A DNA stretch of 64,000 nucleotides from Wukongibacter sp050859025 (GTDB lineage: Bacteria; Bacillota; Clostridia; Peptostreptococcales; Caminicellaceae), in NCBI RefSeq assembly GCF_050859025.1, contig NZ_CP138200.1, positions 2,418,001 to 2,482,000 on the forward strand, written 5' to 3'. Below are positions 33,032-42,089 of this stretch, piece after piece. The translations under genes and the position numbers were made by a program. Position 1 is the first letter of the stretch; each line of letters opens with the position of its first letter. The notes under the pieces were generated by a model. The model saw only the letters and a program-made list of their open reading frames with translations, was not told the DNA's origin and ran no database searches.

Positions 33032-33940
33032 ATGATTACCGTTATTGGAAGTTTAAACATGGATTTAGTTACTAGAGTTAAGGTTATGCCACGTGTAGGG
33101 GAAACTTTAATTGGAAAGGATTATATGCAGATACCTGGGGGAAAAGGAGCTAATCAAGCCGATGCCATTGCAAGACTTGGAGCTAGGGTCAAAATGATAG
33201 GTCTAGTTGGTGATGATGGATTTGGAAATGATTTAATACAATCAATGACCAATGACGGAGTTGATGTTAGTAATATCAAAAAATTGAAGGACAGCACAAC
33301 AGGTATTGCACTTATTATGGTAAATGATGAAGGTAATAATTCTATAGTTGTCATTCCAGGTGCTAACTTTGAATTGACTCCAGAGCATATTGATGATTGT
33401 ATTGAGGCTATTAAAGAATCAGATATTTTAGTAACACAATTAGAAACACCAGTAGATACAGTCAGATATGCTTTGAAAAAGGCAAAAAAGCTTGAAAAAT
33501 ATACAATATTAAATCCAGCTCCAGCGGCAATGCTTGATGATGAATTAATTAGCAATATTGATTTATTGACACCAAATGAAACAGAGTTAGAGGTTTTAAG
33601 TGGAGTAAAAATAGAAAAAGAATCAGATATTCTAGTTGGTGCAAGAGTATTGATGGATAAAGGTGTTAAGGAATTAATTGTAACTATGGGTGATAAGGGC
33701 TGTTTATATGCAAATGATAGAGAAAATAAGGTTTATCCAGCCTATAGGGTGGAACCAGTAGATACAACGGCAGCTGGAGACAGTTTTACTGGAGGTATAG
33801 CAGTAGCCTTGTCTGAAGGAAAGTCAATGGAGGAAGCAATCAAATTTGCTACTAAGGTAGGAGCTTTGACTGTTACTAAGGAGGGGGCACAAAGTTCACT
33901 GCCCACACGAGAAGAAGTAGAAAAATTTAAATATATATAA
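33032..33940 (+). CDS. rbsK: Ribokinase
   Basis: A 302-residue PfkB-family kinase that phosphorylates ribose to ribose-5-phosphate. It has the N-terminal signature GSLNMDLVTRV, the substrate motif PGGKGANQADAIARLG, and the C-terminal PfkB signature DTTAAGDSFTGGIAVAL with the catalytic Asp. Length is typical. AGAGAGGTG precedes ATG. It is followed by rbsD and the transporter genes with short gaps. Confidence 0.95.
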   Translation: MITVIGSLNMDLVTRVKVMPRVGETLIGKDYMQIPGGKGANQADAIARLGARVKMIGLVGDDGFGNDLIQSMTNDGVDVSNIKKLKDSTTGIALIMVNDEGNNSIVVIPGANFELTPEHIDDCIEAIKESDILVTQLETPVDTVRYALKKAKKLEKYTILNPAPAAMLDDELISNIDLLTPNETELEVLSGVKIEKESDILVGARVLMDKGVKELIVTMGDKGCLYANDRENKVYPAYRVEPVDTTAAGDSFTGGIAVALSEGKSMEEAIKFATKVGALTVTKEGAQSSLPTREEVEKFKYI

Positions 33941-33993
33941 TACGATAAATATTTTATATTTTGATAATTAGAAGATTAGAGGAGGAAATACAT

Positions 33994-34413
33994 TTGAAAA
34001 AAGGTTTATTGCTCAATTCAGAAATATCTTACGCTATTTCAAAGCTAGGGCACACTGATGGATTAGTCATTGCTGATAGTGGTTTACCTATTCCAAGTGA
34101 CGTAAAAAGAATAGATCTAGCAGTGACTAAAGGAATACCGAGCTTTTTAGATGTTCTAGATACTGTTTTAGATGAACAAAGAGTTGAAGAAGTTGTTATC
34201 GCAGATGAGATAAAAAAGGCTAGTCCAGATATGTATAAGAGCATCTTGGAAAGAGTTACAAAAATTAAGGAAGAAGAAAATATTGAAATAAAAATAATTG
34301 AAGTTCCCCATGAGGATTTTAAGAGAATGACTATAGATGCTAAAGCTATTATAAGAACAGGTGAATTTACACCTTATGCAAATGTGATTCTAAAATCAGG
34401 TGTTGTTTTTTAG
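33994..34413 (+). CDS. rbsD: D-ribose pyranase
   Basis: A 139-residue mutarotase that converts beta-D-ribopyranose to the furanose used by ribokinase. Motifs: LNSEISYAISKLGHTDGLVIADSGLPIP (with catalytic His and Asp) and the C-terminal IIRTGEFTPYANVIL. The frame extends to 33961, but TTG at 33994 with AGAGGAGG ten bases upstream gives the correct family length and the KKGLLLN N-terminus. It overlaps no other gene and is 12 bases from rbsA. Confidence 0.93.
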   Translation: MKKGLLLNSEISYAISKLGHTDGLVIADSGLPIPSDVKRIDLAVTKGIPSFLDVLDTVLDEQRVEEVVIADEIKKASPDMYKSILERVTKIKEEENIEIKIIEVPHEDFKRMTIDAKAIIRTGEFTPYANVILKSGVVF

Positions 34414-34425
34414 GGAGTGAATGGT

Positions 34426-35928
34426 ATGAACAACGTGATATTAGAGATGAAGGGTATAACAAAGGAGTTTCCAGGAGTAAAGGCTTTAAAGGGCGTGGAC
34501 TTTAGAGTTATTGAAGGTAAGGTAATGGCTCTTCTAGGTGAGAATGGTGCTGGAAAATCCACCTTAATGAAAATTTTATCTGGAGTGTATCAGAGAACCT
34601 CTGGAGAAATGTATTATAATGGACATCCTGTTAAGTTTAAAAATTCTAAGGAATCACAAGATAAGGGGATTGCCATTATTCATCAGGAGTTAAATCTAAT
34701 TCCTCAGCTCACTATTGCAGAAAATATTTTTCTTGGAAGGGAGCCGGTAAATAGTCTTCGGAAAATAGATAGGAGAAAGCTCTTTAATGATTCAAAGACT
34801 TTGCTACAAAAACTAGGTGTTACGGAAAATCCTGAGACATTAGTTGGTGAATTAAGTATAGGGAAACAGCAGATGATTGAAATTGCTAAGGCATTATCTT
34901 TAAATGCCAAGATAATAATTATGGATGAGCCAACTGATGCCTTGACAGATAAGGAAGCACTGAAGCTGTTTGAGGTTATCCATGAGCTAAAAAAGGAAGG
35001 AAGAAGTATAGTTTATATATCCCATAGACTAAAGGAAGTTTTTGAGGTTTGCGATTATGCCACTATTTTAAGGGACGGAGCCTTTATAGCAGAGCATCCT
35101 ACTGAAGAATTAACTGAGGACAGAATAGTAGAATTGATGGTTGGGAGGAAGCTTACTGAGCAGTTTCCAAGGATTGAAGCGAATACTGGAGAAATAGCCC
35201 TAGAGGTAGATAAACTTAATAATAAATATTTAAAAAATGTTAGCTTTAAAGTTAATAAGGGTGAGATTCTTGGAATATCAGGTTTGATGGGAGCTGGAAG
35301 AACTGAGCTTGCAAAAACTATATTTGGTGCTATTAAAAAGGACAGTGGAGATGTTATTATAGATGGTAAAACAATTAATATTAAATCTCCAGAGCAGGCT
35401 ATAAAGGAAGGTCTTTCATATGTATCTGAAGACAGAAAGGGCGATGGATTACTCTTAGGATTAAGTGTAAAGAATAATATGACTATATCTGCTTTAAAAG
35501 AATTATCACAGGCTCTATGGAAGATAGATGGAGGTAGAGAAGAAGATATTGCACAGGAGTTTGTTAAGGACATGTCTATTAGAACCCCTAGTACAGAGCA
35601 AATAATCAAGAATCTAAGCGGAGGAAATCAACAAAAGGTTGCAATAGCAAAGAGTTTGGTGACAAAGCCCAAGGTCCTAATATTAGACGAACCAACTAGA
35701 GGTGTTGATGTTGGAGCTAAGAAGGAAATATATGATATTATTAATAGGTTTAAAAAGGAAGGAATGGCTATAATCATGATATCTTCGGAAATTGCTGAAA
35801 TACTAGGAATGAGTGATAGAATTATGATTATGCACGAAGGAAAGGTAACGGGTATTATTAATAGAAACGATGCAAGTCAGGAAAGAATCATGAGATGTGC
35901 GGTCGGTATAGAGGAGGTACAGTCTTAG
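34426..35928 (+). CDS. rbsA: Ribose ABC transporter ATP-binding protein
   Basis: A 500-residue double-ABC ATPase of the sugar type. The first ABC has Walker A GENGAGKSTLMK, signature LSIGKQQMIEIAKAL and Walker B IIIMDEPTDAL. The second has a degenerate Walker A (GLMGAGRTEL), signature LSGGNQQKVAIAKSL and VLILDEPTRGVD, as expected for RbsA/MglA. ATG at 34426, after TAGGGAG, is preferred over GTG at 34417. The rbsC start codon directly follows its stop. It powers ribose import with RbsC and RbsB. Confidence 0.95.
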   Translation: MNNVILEMKGITKEFPGVKALKGVDFRVIEGKVMALLGENGAGKSTLMKILSGVYQRTSGEMYYNGHPVKFKNSKESQDKGIAIIHQELNLIPQLTIAENIFLGREPVNSLRKIDRRKLFNDSKTLLQKLGVTENPETLVGELSIGKQQMIEIAKALSLNAKIIIMDEPTDALTDKEALKLFEVIHELKKEGRSIVYISHRLKEVFEVCDYATILRDGAFIAEHPTEELTEDRIVELMVGRKLTEQFPRIEANTGEIALEVDKLNNKYLKNVSFKVNKGEILGISGLMGAGRTELAKTIFGAIKKDSGDVIIDGKTINIKSPEQAIKEGLSYVSEDRKGDGLLLGLSVKNNMTISALKELSQALWKIDGGREEDIAQEFVKDMSIRTPSTEQIIKNLSGGNQQKVAIAKSLVTKPKVLILDEPTRGVDVGAKKEIYDIINRFKKEGMAIIMISSEIAEILGMSDRIMIMHEGKVTGIINRNDASQERIMRCAVGIEEVQS

Positions 35929-36873
35929 ATGAAAATTCTACAAAATAAAACGATTTCAAAGTATAAGTATGTTATAGGATTAATACTATTTTCAATTGTT
36001 ATATCAATAATGAATCCAAGATTTTTATCTATATCGAATTTATTAAATGTTTTTAGGCAAACATCAATAAACTCCATAATTGCTGCGGGTATGACCTTTG
36101 TTATTCTAACAGGTGGTATAGACCTATCGGTTGGATCAACCTTGGCCATATCGGGGGCAATAGCTGCTAGTATGGTAGCTGTAGGAGCTAATACTATCTT
36201 AGTAGTTTTAGTTGCCTTAGCAATAGGTGGAGCAATAGGAGCATTTAATGGATTTGTAATAAGTAAGGGTAAGGTACAGCCCTTTATAGCTACCCTTGCA
36301 GCAATGACTTTGGTAAGGGGTTATACATTGGTTTATACACAAGGGAAACCAATAAGTACAGGATATGAAAAAAACGCTGAAATCTTTGCAAAAATCGGCG
36401 AAGGATATTTTCTTGGTATTCCAGTCCCAATTTATCTAATGATTGCAGTATTTGCAATATCATTCTATGTTTTAAAATATACAAGACTAGGAAGATATGT
36501 TTATGCATTAGGAGGAAATGAAGAAGCTACATTTCTTTCAGGTATCAATACTAATAAGATAAAGATATATGTATACACGATATCAGGTATTTTTTCAGCA
36601 CTTGCAGGAATTATTATAACTTCTAGATTATCATCGGCTCAGCCGCAGGCAGGATCAGGATATGAACTAGATGCCATTGCAGCGGTAGTACTTGGTGGAA
36701 CAAGCTTAGCTGGAGGATCTGGTGGAGTGATTGGGACAATAGTAGGTGCATTAATTATTGGAATATTAAACAATGCACTAAATCTCATGAATGTTTCATC
36801 ATATTATCAGTTATTGGCTAAGGGATTAGTAATATTAGTGGCTGTATTATTAGATAGAAAACAAAACAGCTAA
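35929..36873 (+). CDS. rbsC: Ribose ABC transporter permease
   Basis: A 314-residue membrane permease of the BPD_transp_2 family with about 8-10 helices. Family motifs: AGMTFVILTGGIDLSVGSTLA, GFVISKGKVQPFIATLAAMT and GYELDAIAAVVLGGTSLAGG. Its ATG begins on the base after the rbsA stop codon, indicating translational coupling. Confidence 0.94.
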   Translation: MKILQNKTISKYKYVIGLILFSIVISIMNPRFLSISNLLNVFRQTSINSIIAAGMTFVILTGGIDLSVGSTLAISGAIAASMVAVGANTILVVLVALAIGGAIGAFNGFVISKGKVQPFIATLAAMTLVRGYTLVYTQGKPISTGYEKNAEIFAKIGEGYFLGIPVPIYLMIAVFAISFYVLKYTRLGRYVYALGGNEEATFLSGINTNKIKIYVYTISGIFSALAGIIITSRLSSAQPQAGSGYELDAIAAVVLGGTSLAGGSGGVIGTIVGALIIGILNNALNLMNVSSYYQLLAKGLVILVAVLLDRKQNS

Positions 36874-37017
36874 TATAGTTTTAGGGTCCTAAAATTTCAG
36901 GTGATTTACGTATACCTATATAGATGCATGAGATTACTAAAATTTATTTTATTTATTATTTATACAGAGATCAAGTCTTTGTATGAAATAATATAGAAAA
37001 ATATAAGGAGGATTATA

Positions 37018-37917
37018 ATGAAAAAAGCATTAACTTTATTAATGGTTGCAATGTTAGTTGTGGGGGCACTAGCAGGATGTACAGCACCAAAGGAAGAAGA
37101 AGTAGAAACTACTAAGATAGGTTTAGTTATTTCTACATTAAACAACCCATTCTTCGTAACACTAAAAGAAGGAGCTGAGGCTAAGGCTCAGGAATTAGGA
37201 TATGAGCTAATAGTTTTAGATTCTCAAAATGACCCTGGAAAAGAGTATTCAAACGTAGAGGATTTATTGACTAAGGATGTGTCTCTGATTTTAATTAATC
37301 CAGCAGACTCAGATGCAGTTGGAAATGCAGTAAAGGCAGCAAACAAGAAAAACATTCCTGTGGTTACTCTAGATAGAGGTGCTAATGCGGGCGAGGTTGT
37401 GGCTCATATTGCTTCAGATAATGTAGCCGGTGGAAAAATGGCTGGTGAGTATGTTATTGAGCAATTAGGTGAAAAAGGTAAGGTAGTAGAGCTAGAAGGT
37501 ATAGCAGGAACTTCTGCAGCAAGAGATAGAGGTAAAGGTTTTAATGATGCTATTGAAGGTTCAGATATCGAAGTAGTTGCTAAGCAAACTGCAGACTTTG
37601 ATAGAACAAAGGGATTATCTGTAATGGAAAACATACTTCAGGCACAACCAGAGATTAATGCTGTATTTGCTCACAATGATGAAATGGCCCTAGGTGCTCT
37701 TCAAGCAATAAAGGCATCAGGAAGAGAGATTGTAATTGTAGGATTTGACGCAACTGATGATGCAGTAAAGGCAGTAGAAGCCGGAGAGATGGCAGCAACG
37801 GTAGCACAGCAACCTAGCGAAATAGGATCTATGGGTGTTGAAATAGCTGATAAAGTTATTAAAGGAGAAAGTGTAGAAGAATTTATTCCTGTAGATTTAA
37901 AGTTAGTAACTAAATAA
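37018..37917 (+). CDS. rbsB: Ribose ABC transporter substrate-binding lipoprotein
   Basis: A 299-residue lipoprotein: signal peptide MKKALTLLMVAMLVVGALAG with lipobox LAGC, followed by a periplasmic-binding type 1 domain (TKIGLVISTLNNPFFVTLKEG, LINPADSDAVGNAVKAANKK, VTLDRGANAG, AHNDEMALGALQA, VGFDATDDAVKAVEAG). It captures ribose outside the membrane and delivers it to RbsA/RbsC. RbsB proteins of some bacteria also bind autoinducer-2, of interest since an Lsr system is encoded 11 kb away. AAGGAGG precedes ATG. A strong terminator follows. Confidence 0.94.
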   Translation: MKKALTLLMVAMLVVGALAGCTAPKEEEVETTKIGLVISTLNNPFFVTLKEGAEAKAQELGYELIVLDSQNDPGKEYSNVEDLLTKDVSLILINPADSDAVGNAVKAANKKNIPVVTLDRGANAGEVVAHIASDNVAGGKMAGEYVIEQLGEKGKVVELEGIAGTSAARDRGKGFNDAIEGSDIEVVAKQTADFDRTKGLSVMENILQAQPEINAVFAHNDEMALGALQAIKASGREIVIVGFDATDDAVKAVEAGEMAATVAQQPSEIGSMGVEIADKVIKGESVEEFIPVDLKLVTK

Positions 37918-37951
37918 TTTAGCTTAAAAAGAAATCTAGCGAAAATAAGAG

Positions 37952-37997
37952 CCGTTAACAATAGTATGAATTTGACTATTTGTTGACGGTTTTTTTG
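37952..37997 (+). terminator. Terminator of the rbs operon
   Basis: CCGTTAACAATAG pairs with CTATTTGTTGACGG (one bulge and one mismatch) and is followed by eight T. It lies 35 bases after the rbsB stop. Confidence 0.9.
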
Positions 37998-38082
37998 CTA
38001 AAATAGGATAATATTAGAAAATTCAAAAATTATTAAAGGGGTACAGAGAAATAGAGTATAGAAGAAGGAGGAGTAGGCTTAG

Positions 38083-39894
38083 ATGTTTCAGTTTATGAAA
38101 AGTTCAAATAAGCTTAAAGAATTGATTGGGAGACTACATGACCATGACCTGAATCTCCCCGTAAAGGAAGAATTGAATAGTGATGAAAGAAAGCTCTATA
38201 AATCAATAACAAATTTGAGAGGATTAATCGCAAATTTTCTTGGTTCCCTTAAAACTACAGAAGATATAAGTATTATGCTTGAAAAGGATATTGATACCTT
38301 TAGTAATTCAATGGAAAATATCAACTCAGCAATTGATGATTTGACTCATGGTAACCTAAATATAACAGAACAGATATCAAGCATCTCCAGTAATGTATTT
38401 GATAATAACGAACTAATCTATGAAATTAATTCTAATATTGACAACGTAAGAAATCAAAGTGAAGAATCCTTAGAGTTATTAGAAAAGGGCAAATCTGAAA
38501 TCAAAATTCAAAAAGAGAGAATGAGAGAAACCGTTAATACATATAAAAGAATCGAAGATGAGGTGGAAATCTTAGATAAGTCATCAAATAGAATCATGTC
38601 AATAGTTGATGTAATTAATGGGATATCTGAACAAACAAATCTTTTAGCTTTAAATGCAAATATAGAGGCGGCTAGAGCAGGAGAAGCCGGAAGAGGATTT
38701 TCTGTGGTAGCTGATGAAATAAGAAAGCTTTCAATTAGCTCAAGGGAATCTACCTCACAGATTACAGAGTTAATTAATGATATTAGTAACAAGATAAAAA
38801 GCATAAAAGAGGTAGTAGAGTCAGGAAACGATGTTATTAAAGATCAAGGTTCATCTATAACCAGTATAGGAGATTCCTTCGAAAATATAGATTCTTCCAT
38901 AATGAATATATCGAGCAGCATAAATCATGTGGTAGAAAAGACTAATAGACTATCTAATATAAGTCAGGAGATAAATGAATCAGTAGATGGAATATCTGCC
39001 GTAACTGAGGAGACATACGCAATGTCTGAAGAGATAAATGCAAATATATCTCAGCAATACAGCAATGTGGGGGCTATTAGAGACAAAGTCTATTTCCTCT
39101 CAGGCAATGTTGAGAAGATATCAAATGAACTGCTCAGTTTAGGCTTCATAAAGATTGCTATTACTCCGTGGGATGAGCATAGATTCCAGTTTGAAGTCTT
39201 TAGAAGAGTTGTAGAAAGGAAAATGAATTTACCTGTTGAAGCCATAATCGTTCCTAGTCTAGAGCTTTTTAAGAGTGTTAATGACTCCATTGCTGATGCA
39301 ACCCTTGCTCCGTGGATGCCATATTCGTGTAAGGAACATTGGGAAAGGTATAATACCAATTTAGAGGAGATTGGAGCCAATACACATGGATGTAGGTCGG
39401 GATTGGCCGTACCTAGGTATGTTGATATAGATATAATTGAAGATCTTTTACATTATGGTAACAAATTTGACAATAAAATATATTCTGTGAGAAGAACCTG
39501 GAATATTGGTTCCTTGATGCAGGATGTGAAGGAAAAATATAATCTAGATAATATCGAAATAGTTTATATGGATGAGGATGAATTATTTAGAGTACTAGAA
39601 GAAAAATACAAAAGGAAGGAATGGGTTGTTATATCAGGATGGAGACCTCATTATGTGTTCGGAGAATATGAGTTGAAATTTTTAGATGACCCTAAAAATG
39701 TATTAGGTAAAGAAGAGCATTTAACTACATATGTAAATAGAAATTTAAAAAGTAAGAATCCAAAGCTATATGAGATAATTAAAGGTTTTAAAATGGATAT
39801 GAATTTACTAAACACTGCTTTAAGCGAAATTAGGCAGGGGGTCTCCTATGAAACAGTTGTTGAAGCCTATATAAAGAAAAGTGGGATATTGTAA
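38083..39894 (+). CDS. Soluble chemoreceptor fused to a glycine-betaine-binding-like domain
   Basis: A 603-residue protein without a signal peptide or membrane helix. Residues ~90-345 are an MCP signalling coiled coil with the conserved hairpin tip (ISEQTNLLALNANIEAARAG, then EAGRGFSVVADEIRKLS), which contacts CheA/CheW. From ~352 to the end it resembles OpuAC-type substrate-binding proteins for glycine betaine/choline (IAITPWDEHRFQFEVFRRVV, ADATLAPWMPYSCKEHWERY, TWNIGSLMQDVKEKYN, VVISGWRPHYVFGEYELKFL, with several Trp/Tyr that could form an aromatic cage). I infer a cytoplasmic receptor sensing an internal quaternary amine or similar ligand. AGGAGGAG precedes ATG. No chemotaxis genes lie nearby. 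Confidence 0.82.
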   Translation: MFQFMKSSNKLKELIGRLHDHDLNLPVKEELNSDERKLYKSITNLRGLIANFLGSLKTTEDISIMLEKDIDTFSNSMENINSAIDDLTHGNLNITEQISSISSNVFDNNELIYEINSNIDNVRNQSEESLELLEKGKSEIKIQKERMRETVNTYKRIEDEVEILDKSSNRIMSIVDVINGISEQTNLLALNANIEAARAGEAGRGFSVVADEIRKLSISSRESTSQITELINDISNKIKSIKEVVESGNDVIKDQGSSITSIGDSFENIDSSIMNISSSINHVVEKTNRLSNISQEINESVDGISAVTEETYAMSEEINANISQQYSNVGAIRDKVYFLSGNVEKISNELLSLGFIKIAITPWDEHRFQFEVFRRVVERKMNLPVEAIIVPSLELFKSVNDSIADATLAPWMPYSCKEHWERYNTNLEEIGANTHGCRSGLAVPRYVDIDIIEDLLHYGNKFDNKIYSVRRTWNIGSLMQDVKEKYNLDNIEIVYMDEDELFRVLEEKYKRKEWVVISGWRPHYVFGEYELKFLDDPKNVLGKEEHLTTYVNRNLKSKNPKLYEIIKGFKMDMNLLNTALSEIRQGVSYETVVEAYIKKSGIL

Positions 39895-39896
39895 TG

Positions 39897-39973
39897 TTAT
39901 ACATATACAAATACTTAGTGCTTCTGGGAGTTTTGGATATGTATAAATTAAAGTCTTTACTTAAATCCCTATA
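39897..39973 (-). repeat. Family A element, copy A-10 (truncated on the left, reverse)
   Basis: Keeps the loop CTTAGTGCTTCTGGGAG, the arm GGATATGTATAAATTAAAG and the end TTAAATCCCTATA of subtype A2 in reverse orientation. The first ~27 bases of the element are missing; it starts three bases after the chemoreceptor stop codon. Confidence 0.8.
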
Positions 39974-40051
39974 AAGAAGTATTTTAGAGTAAATGTTTTT
40001 ATTGCTAACTTTTACTAGCTATGCTATAATATTAAAAAATTAATATATGAG

Positions 40052-40161
40052 CTTCGTATAACCCCAATAATATGGTTTGGGGGTTTCTACCAGGGACCAA
40101 TAATTCCTGATTACGAAGAAAGTACATTAGGTGTATTTTCTTTGTAATCAGGAGTTTTTTT
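40052..40161 (+). promoter_or_regulatory. Adenine-type purine riboswitch with terminator, upstream of add
   Basis: The aptamer spans 40052-40118. P1 is CTTCGTA/TACGAAG. The conserved core includes TATAACCCCAATAATATGG, GTTTCTACCAGGGACC and CCTGATTACG. The base after GA in the J3/1 strand is T (40111), the position that reads adenine when U and guanine when C. The 3' P1 strand also pairs in a terminator: CCTGATTACGAAG (40106-40118) with CTTTGTAATCAGG (40140-40152), then a T run. Adenine binding should free the gene from termination. Confidence 0.92.
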
Positions 40162-40222
40162 ATTTGCACTATATTATTAAATAGAATATTAAAAAGTTGG
40201 GATTAAAAGAAAGGAGAAAAAA

Positions 40223-41215
40223 ATGGATTCAATGAGTTTACCTAAAATTGAATTGCACTGCCATTTAGATGGGAGCGTTAGACCTGAAACGATAATTGAT
40301 ATTGCAAAAAAGGAGGCAATAGATATTCCTAGTTATGATATCGAATTGATAAAGAATATGGTAATTGCTCCTTTAGACTGTTCTTCCTTAGATGATTATC
40401 TAGAGAGGTTTAGTATTCCCATAGGAATTATGCAATCAAAGGAGAGCCTTAGAAGAATTGCTTATGAGCTTTTTGAAGATGCCGCTAAGGAAAACGTAAA
40501 GTATATGGAAGTAAGATTCGCACCTTTGCTTCACACAGAAAAGGGATTGACAGTTCATGAAATAATTGAAAGCGTATTAGAGGGGATTAAGGGTGCAGAA
40601 AATAAATATAATATCAGAGGTAATCTTATACTTTCATGCCTAAGAATTATGCCTGTAGCAGGTGTTTTCGAGGTTGTTGAAGCTGGGAGAAGGTTTCTAG
40701 ATAAGGGAGTAGTAGCAATAGACCTATGTGCATCTGAGAAAAAAGGATTTTGTCGTAAATTTATGGAACCGATTTCAATGGCTAAAAAATATGGCTATAG
40801 AGTTACTATACATGCTGGTGAGACTGGTGTAGGTGAAAATGTACTTGAAGCCGTTCAATTGTTGGGCGCTGAAAGAATAGGTCATGGTGTGTATATAAAG
40901 GATTGCAAGGAAGCATATGATATTGTCAAGAAAGAAGAAATTGTCCTAGAAATGTGTCCAACAAGTAATATTCAAACAAAGGCCGTTGTAGCTTTTAATG
41001 AGCATCCAGCTTTTAATTTCTATAAAGATGGAATCAAGGTAACAATTAATACCGACAATAGGACCGTATCAGATACAAACCTAAGTAAGGAATACAATAT
41101 TATACTAAATGAATTTAATATGATGTATGAAGATTATAAAAAGATTTACTATAATAGTGTTGAGGCTTCTTTTGCAGATTCAAAAACTAAGAAAAAGCTT
41201 ATGGAATATATATAA
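40223..41215 (+). CDS. add: Adenosine deaminase
   Basis: A 330-residue zinc hydrolase converting adenosine to inosine, or possibly adenine to hypoxanthine in related subfamilies. Metal-binding HCH in IELHCHLDGSVRPETI, the catalytic motif VTIHAGETG, the zinc/base-contacting region ERIGHGVYI, LEMCPTSNIQT, and the last metal ligand Asp in VTINTDNRTVSDTNL are all present. AGGAGAAAA precedes ATG. It is controlled by an adenine riboswitch 60 bases upstream, like the Vibrio vulnificus add gene, which suggests that purine-base recycling is the purpose. Confidence 0.95.
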   Translation: MDSMSLPKIELHCHLDGSVRPETIIDIAKKEAIDIPSYDIELIKNMVIAPLDCSSLDDYLERFSIPIGIMQSKESLRRIAYELFEDAAKENVKYMEVRFAPLLHTEKGLTVHEIIESVLEGIKGAENKYNIRGNLILSCLRIMPVAGVFEVVEAGRRFLDKGVVAIDLCASEKKGFCRKFMEPISMAKKYGYRVTIHAGETGVGENVLEAVQLLGAERIGHGVYIKDCKEAYDIVKKEEIVLEMCPTSNIQTKAVVAFNEHPAFNFYKDGIKVTINTDNRTVSDTNLSKEYNIILNEFNMMYEDYKKIYYNSVEASFADSKTKKKLMEYI

Positions 41216-41491
41216 TGTATTATCAAAGCCTTTTACAAATATACAGATACGATTGAAGCTATTAAGAGAGATTTTTACGATTATATAATTTGGTTTAAGA
41301 TTGAAAAAGAATTTTTCATTCCATATTTTTTAAAGAAAAATCTAAAAAAATAAGATGTTCTTTCCTTTTTATTATTTATATATAAGAAATTATTAATATT
41401 TGAACAAGCTGTTGCATATTATGAAATAGTAGTTAAAGATTTCATTAACAATGGAGAAGTATATCAATGATAGAAAAGGGAGGACAAAAAT

Positions 41492-41659
41492 ATGGCAAAG
41501 AATTATAGAGGAAAAAACATAAGGAAGCCAGGCTGGAGAGGAACCTGTGAAATTTGTAAAAGAGAAGCTGTTAAGGTATTATGGACAACTGTCGACAGAG
41601 ATGATAATGAATTAAAAATTTGTAAGATTTGCAATAGTAAAATTGAGCCAACAGATTAA
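41492..41659 (+). CDS. Short zinc-ribbon-like protein, 55 residues
   Basis: GGGAGG followed by ATG opens a 55-codon frame starting MAKNYRGKNIRKPGWRGTCE. It has two CxxC knuckles, CEIC (residues 19-22) and CKIC, spaced ~25 residues apart, the pattern of a zinc ribbon; basic residues flank the first knuckle. A strong terminator follows at 41698, so it is a monocistronic gene. It is too short for most ORF filters. I do not recognise a named family; a nucleic-acid-binding role is a guess from the charge and zinc knuckles. Confidence 0.75.
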   Translation: MAKNYRGKNIRKPGWRGTCEICKREAVKVLWTTVDRDDNELKICKICNSKIEPTD

Positions 41660-41697
41660 CAATAGTAATAGGTGTGTTATAAATGATATCAATAGAT

Positions 41698-41738
41698 AGC
41701 CATTTGAGACTTTAGAGTTTCAGATGGCTTGATTTTTT
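41698..41738 (+). terminator. Terminator after the zinc-ribbon gene
   Basis: AGCCATTTGAGACT pairs with AGTTTCAGATGGCT (one mismatch region), followed by TGATTTTTTT. Confidence 0.85.
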
Positions 41739-41906
41739 TGTTAAATATTAGTTATAGTCGATGATAGAAAAACTAAAAGGAATTTAATATAGATAAAAGG
41801 AATAATAAATTGAAAGATATCTAAATGGTAACACAATCTAACCTCCTAGAATACTATACTACTGAAAAAAGACAAACTATAGAAGAGGGTGAAGGAGGTG
41901 AGACAT

Positions 41907-42014
41907 ATGTGTTGTTGCTTTTTCCCATTTGGAGGATTGATTCCGTTACTTTTCTTATTAAATGGAGGTTGTGGTTGTAGAAGATATTATCCTAGAAGAC
42001 GCTATTATTGGTAA
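41907..42014 (+). CDS. 35-residue Cys-rich hydrophobic peptide
   Basis: GAAGGAGGTGAGACAT followed by ATG is a near-ideal ribosome binding site. It opens a 35-codon frame: MCCCFFPFGGLIPLLFLLNG, then GCGCRRYYPRRRYYW. Three Cys at the N-terminus, a hydrophobic middle, two more Cys and a basic aromatic tail rich in Tyr/Arg suggest a small membrane-associated or spore-coat-like peptide. A terminator follows at 42090. I do not recognise a family. The strong start signal and tidy 5' and 3' borders argue that it is a real gene. Confidence 0.65.
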   Translation: MCCCFFPFGGLIPLLFLLNGGCGCRRYYPRRRYYW

Positions 42015-42089
42015 TAGAAAAGATTAAAAGAGTAATGCTTCCTACGAATTGTAAGAGATTACTATACAAATTAAATACTCTATTTCTTT

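Noticed and set aside
40052..40118. Purine riboswitch read as guanine class
   Set aside because: The specificity base after GA in the 3' strand is T, not C, and the downstream gene is adenosine deaminase.
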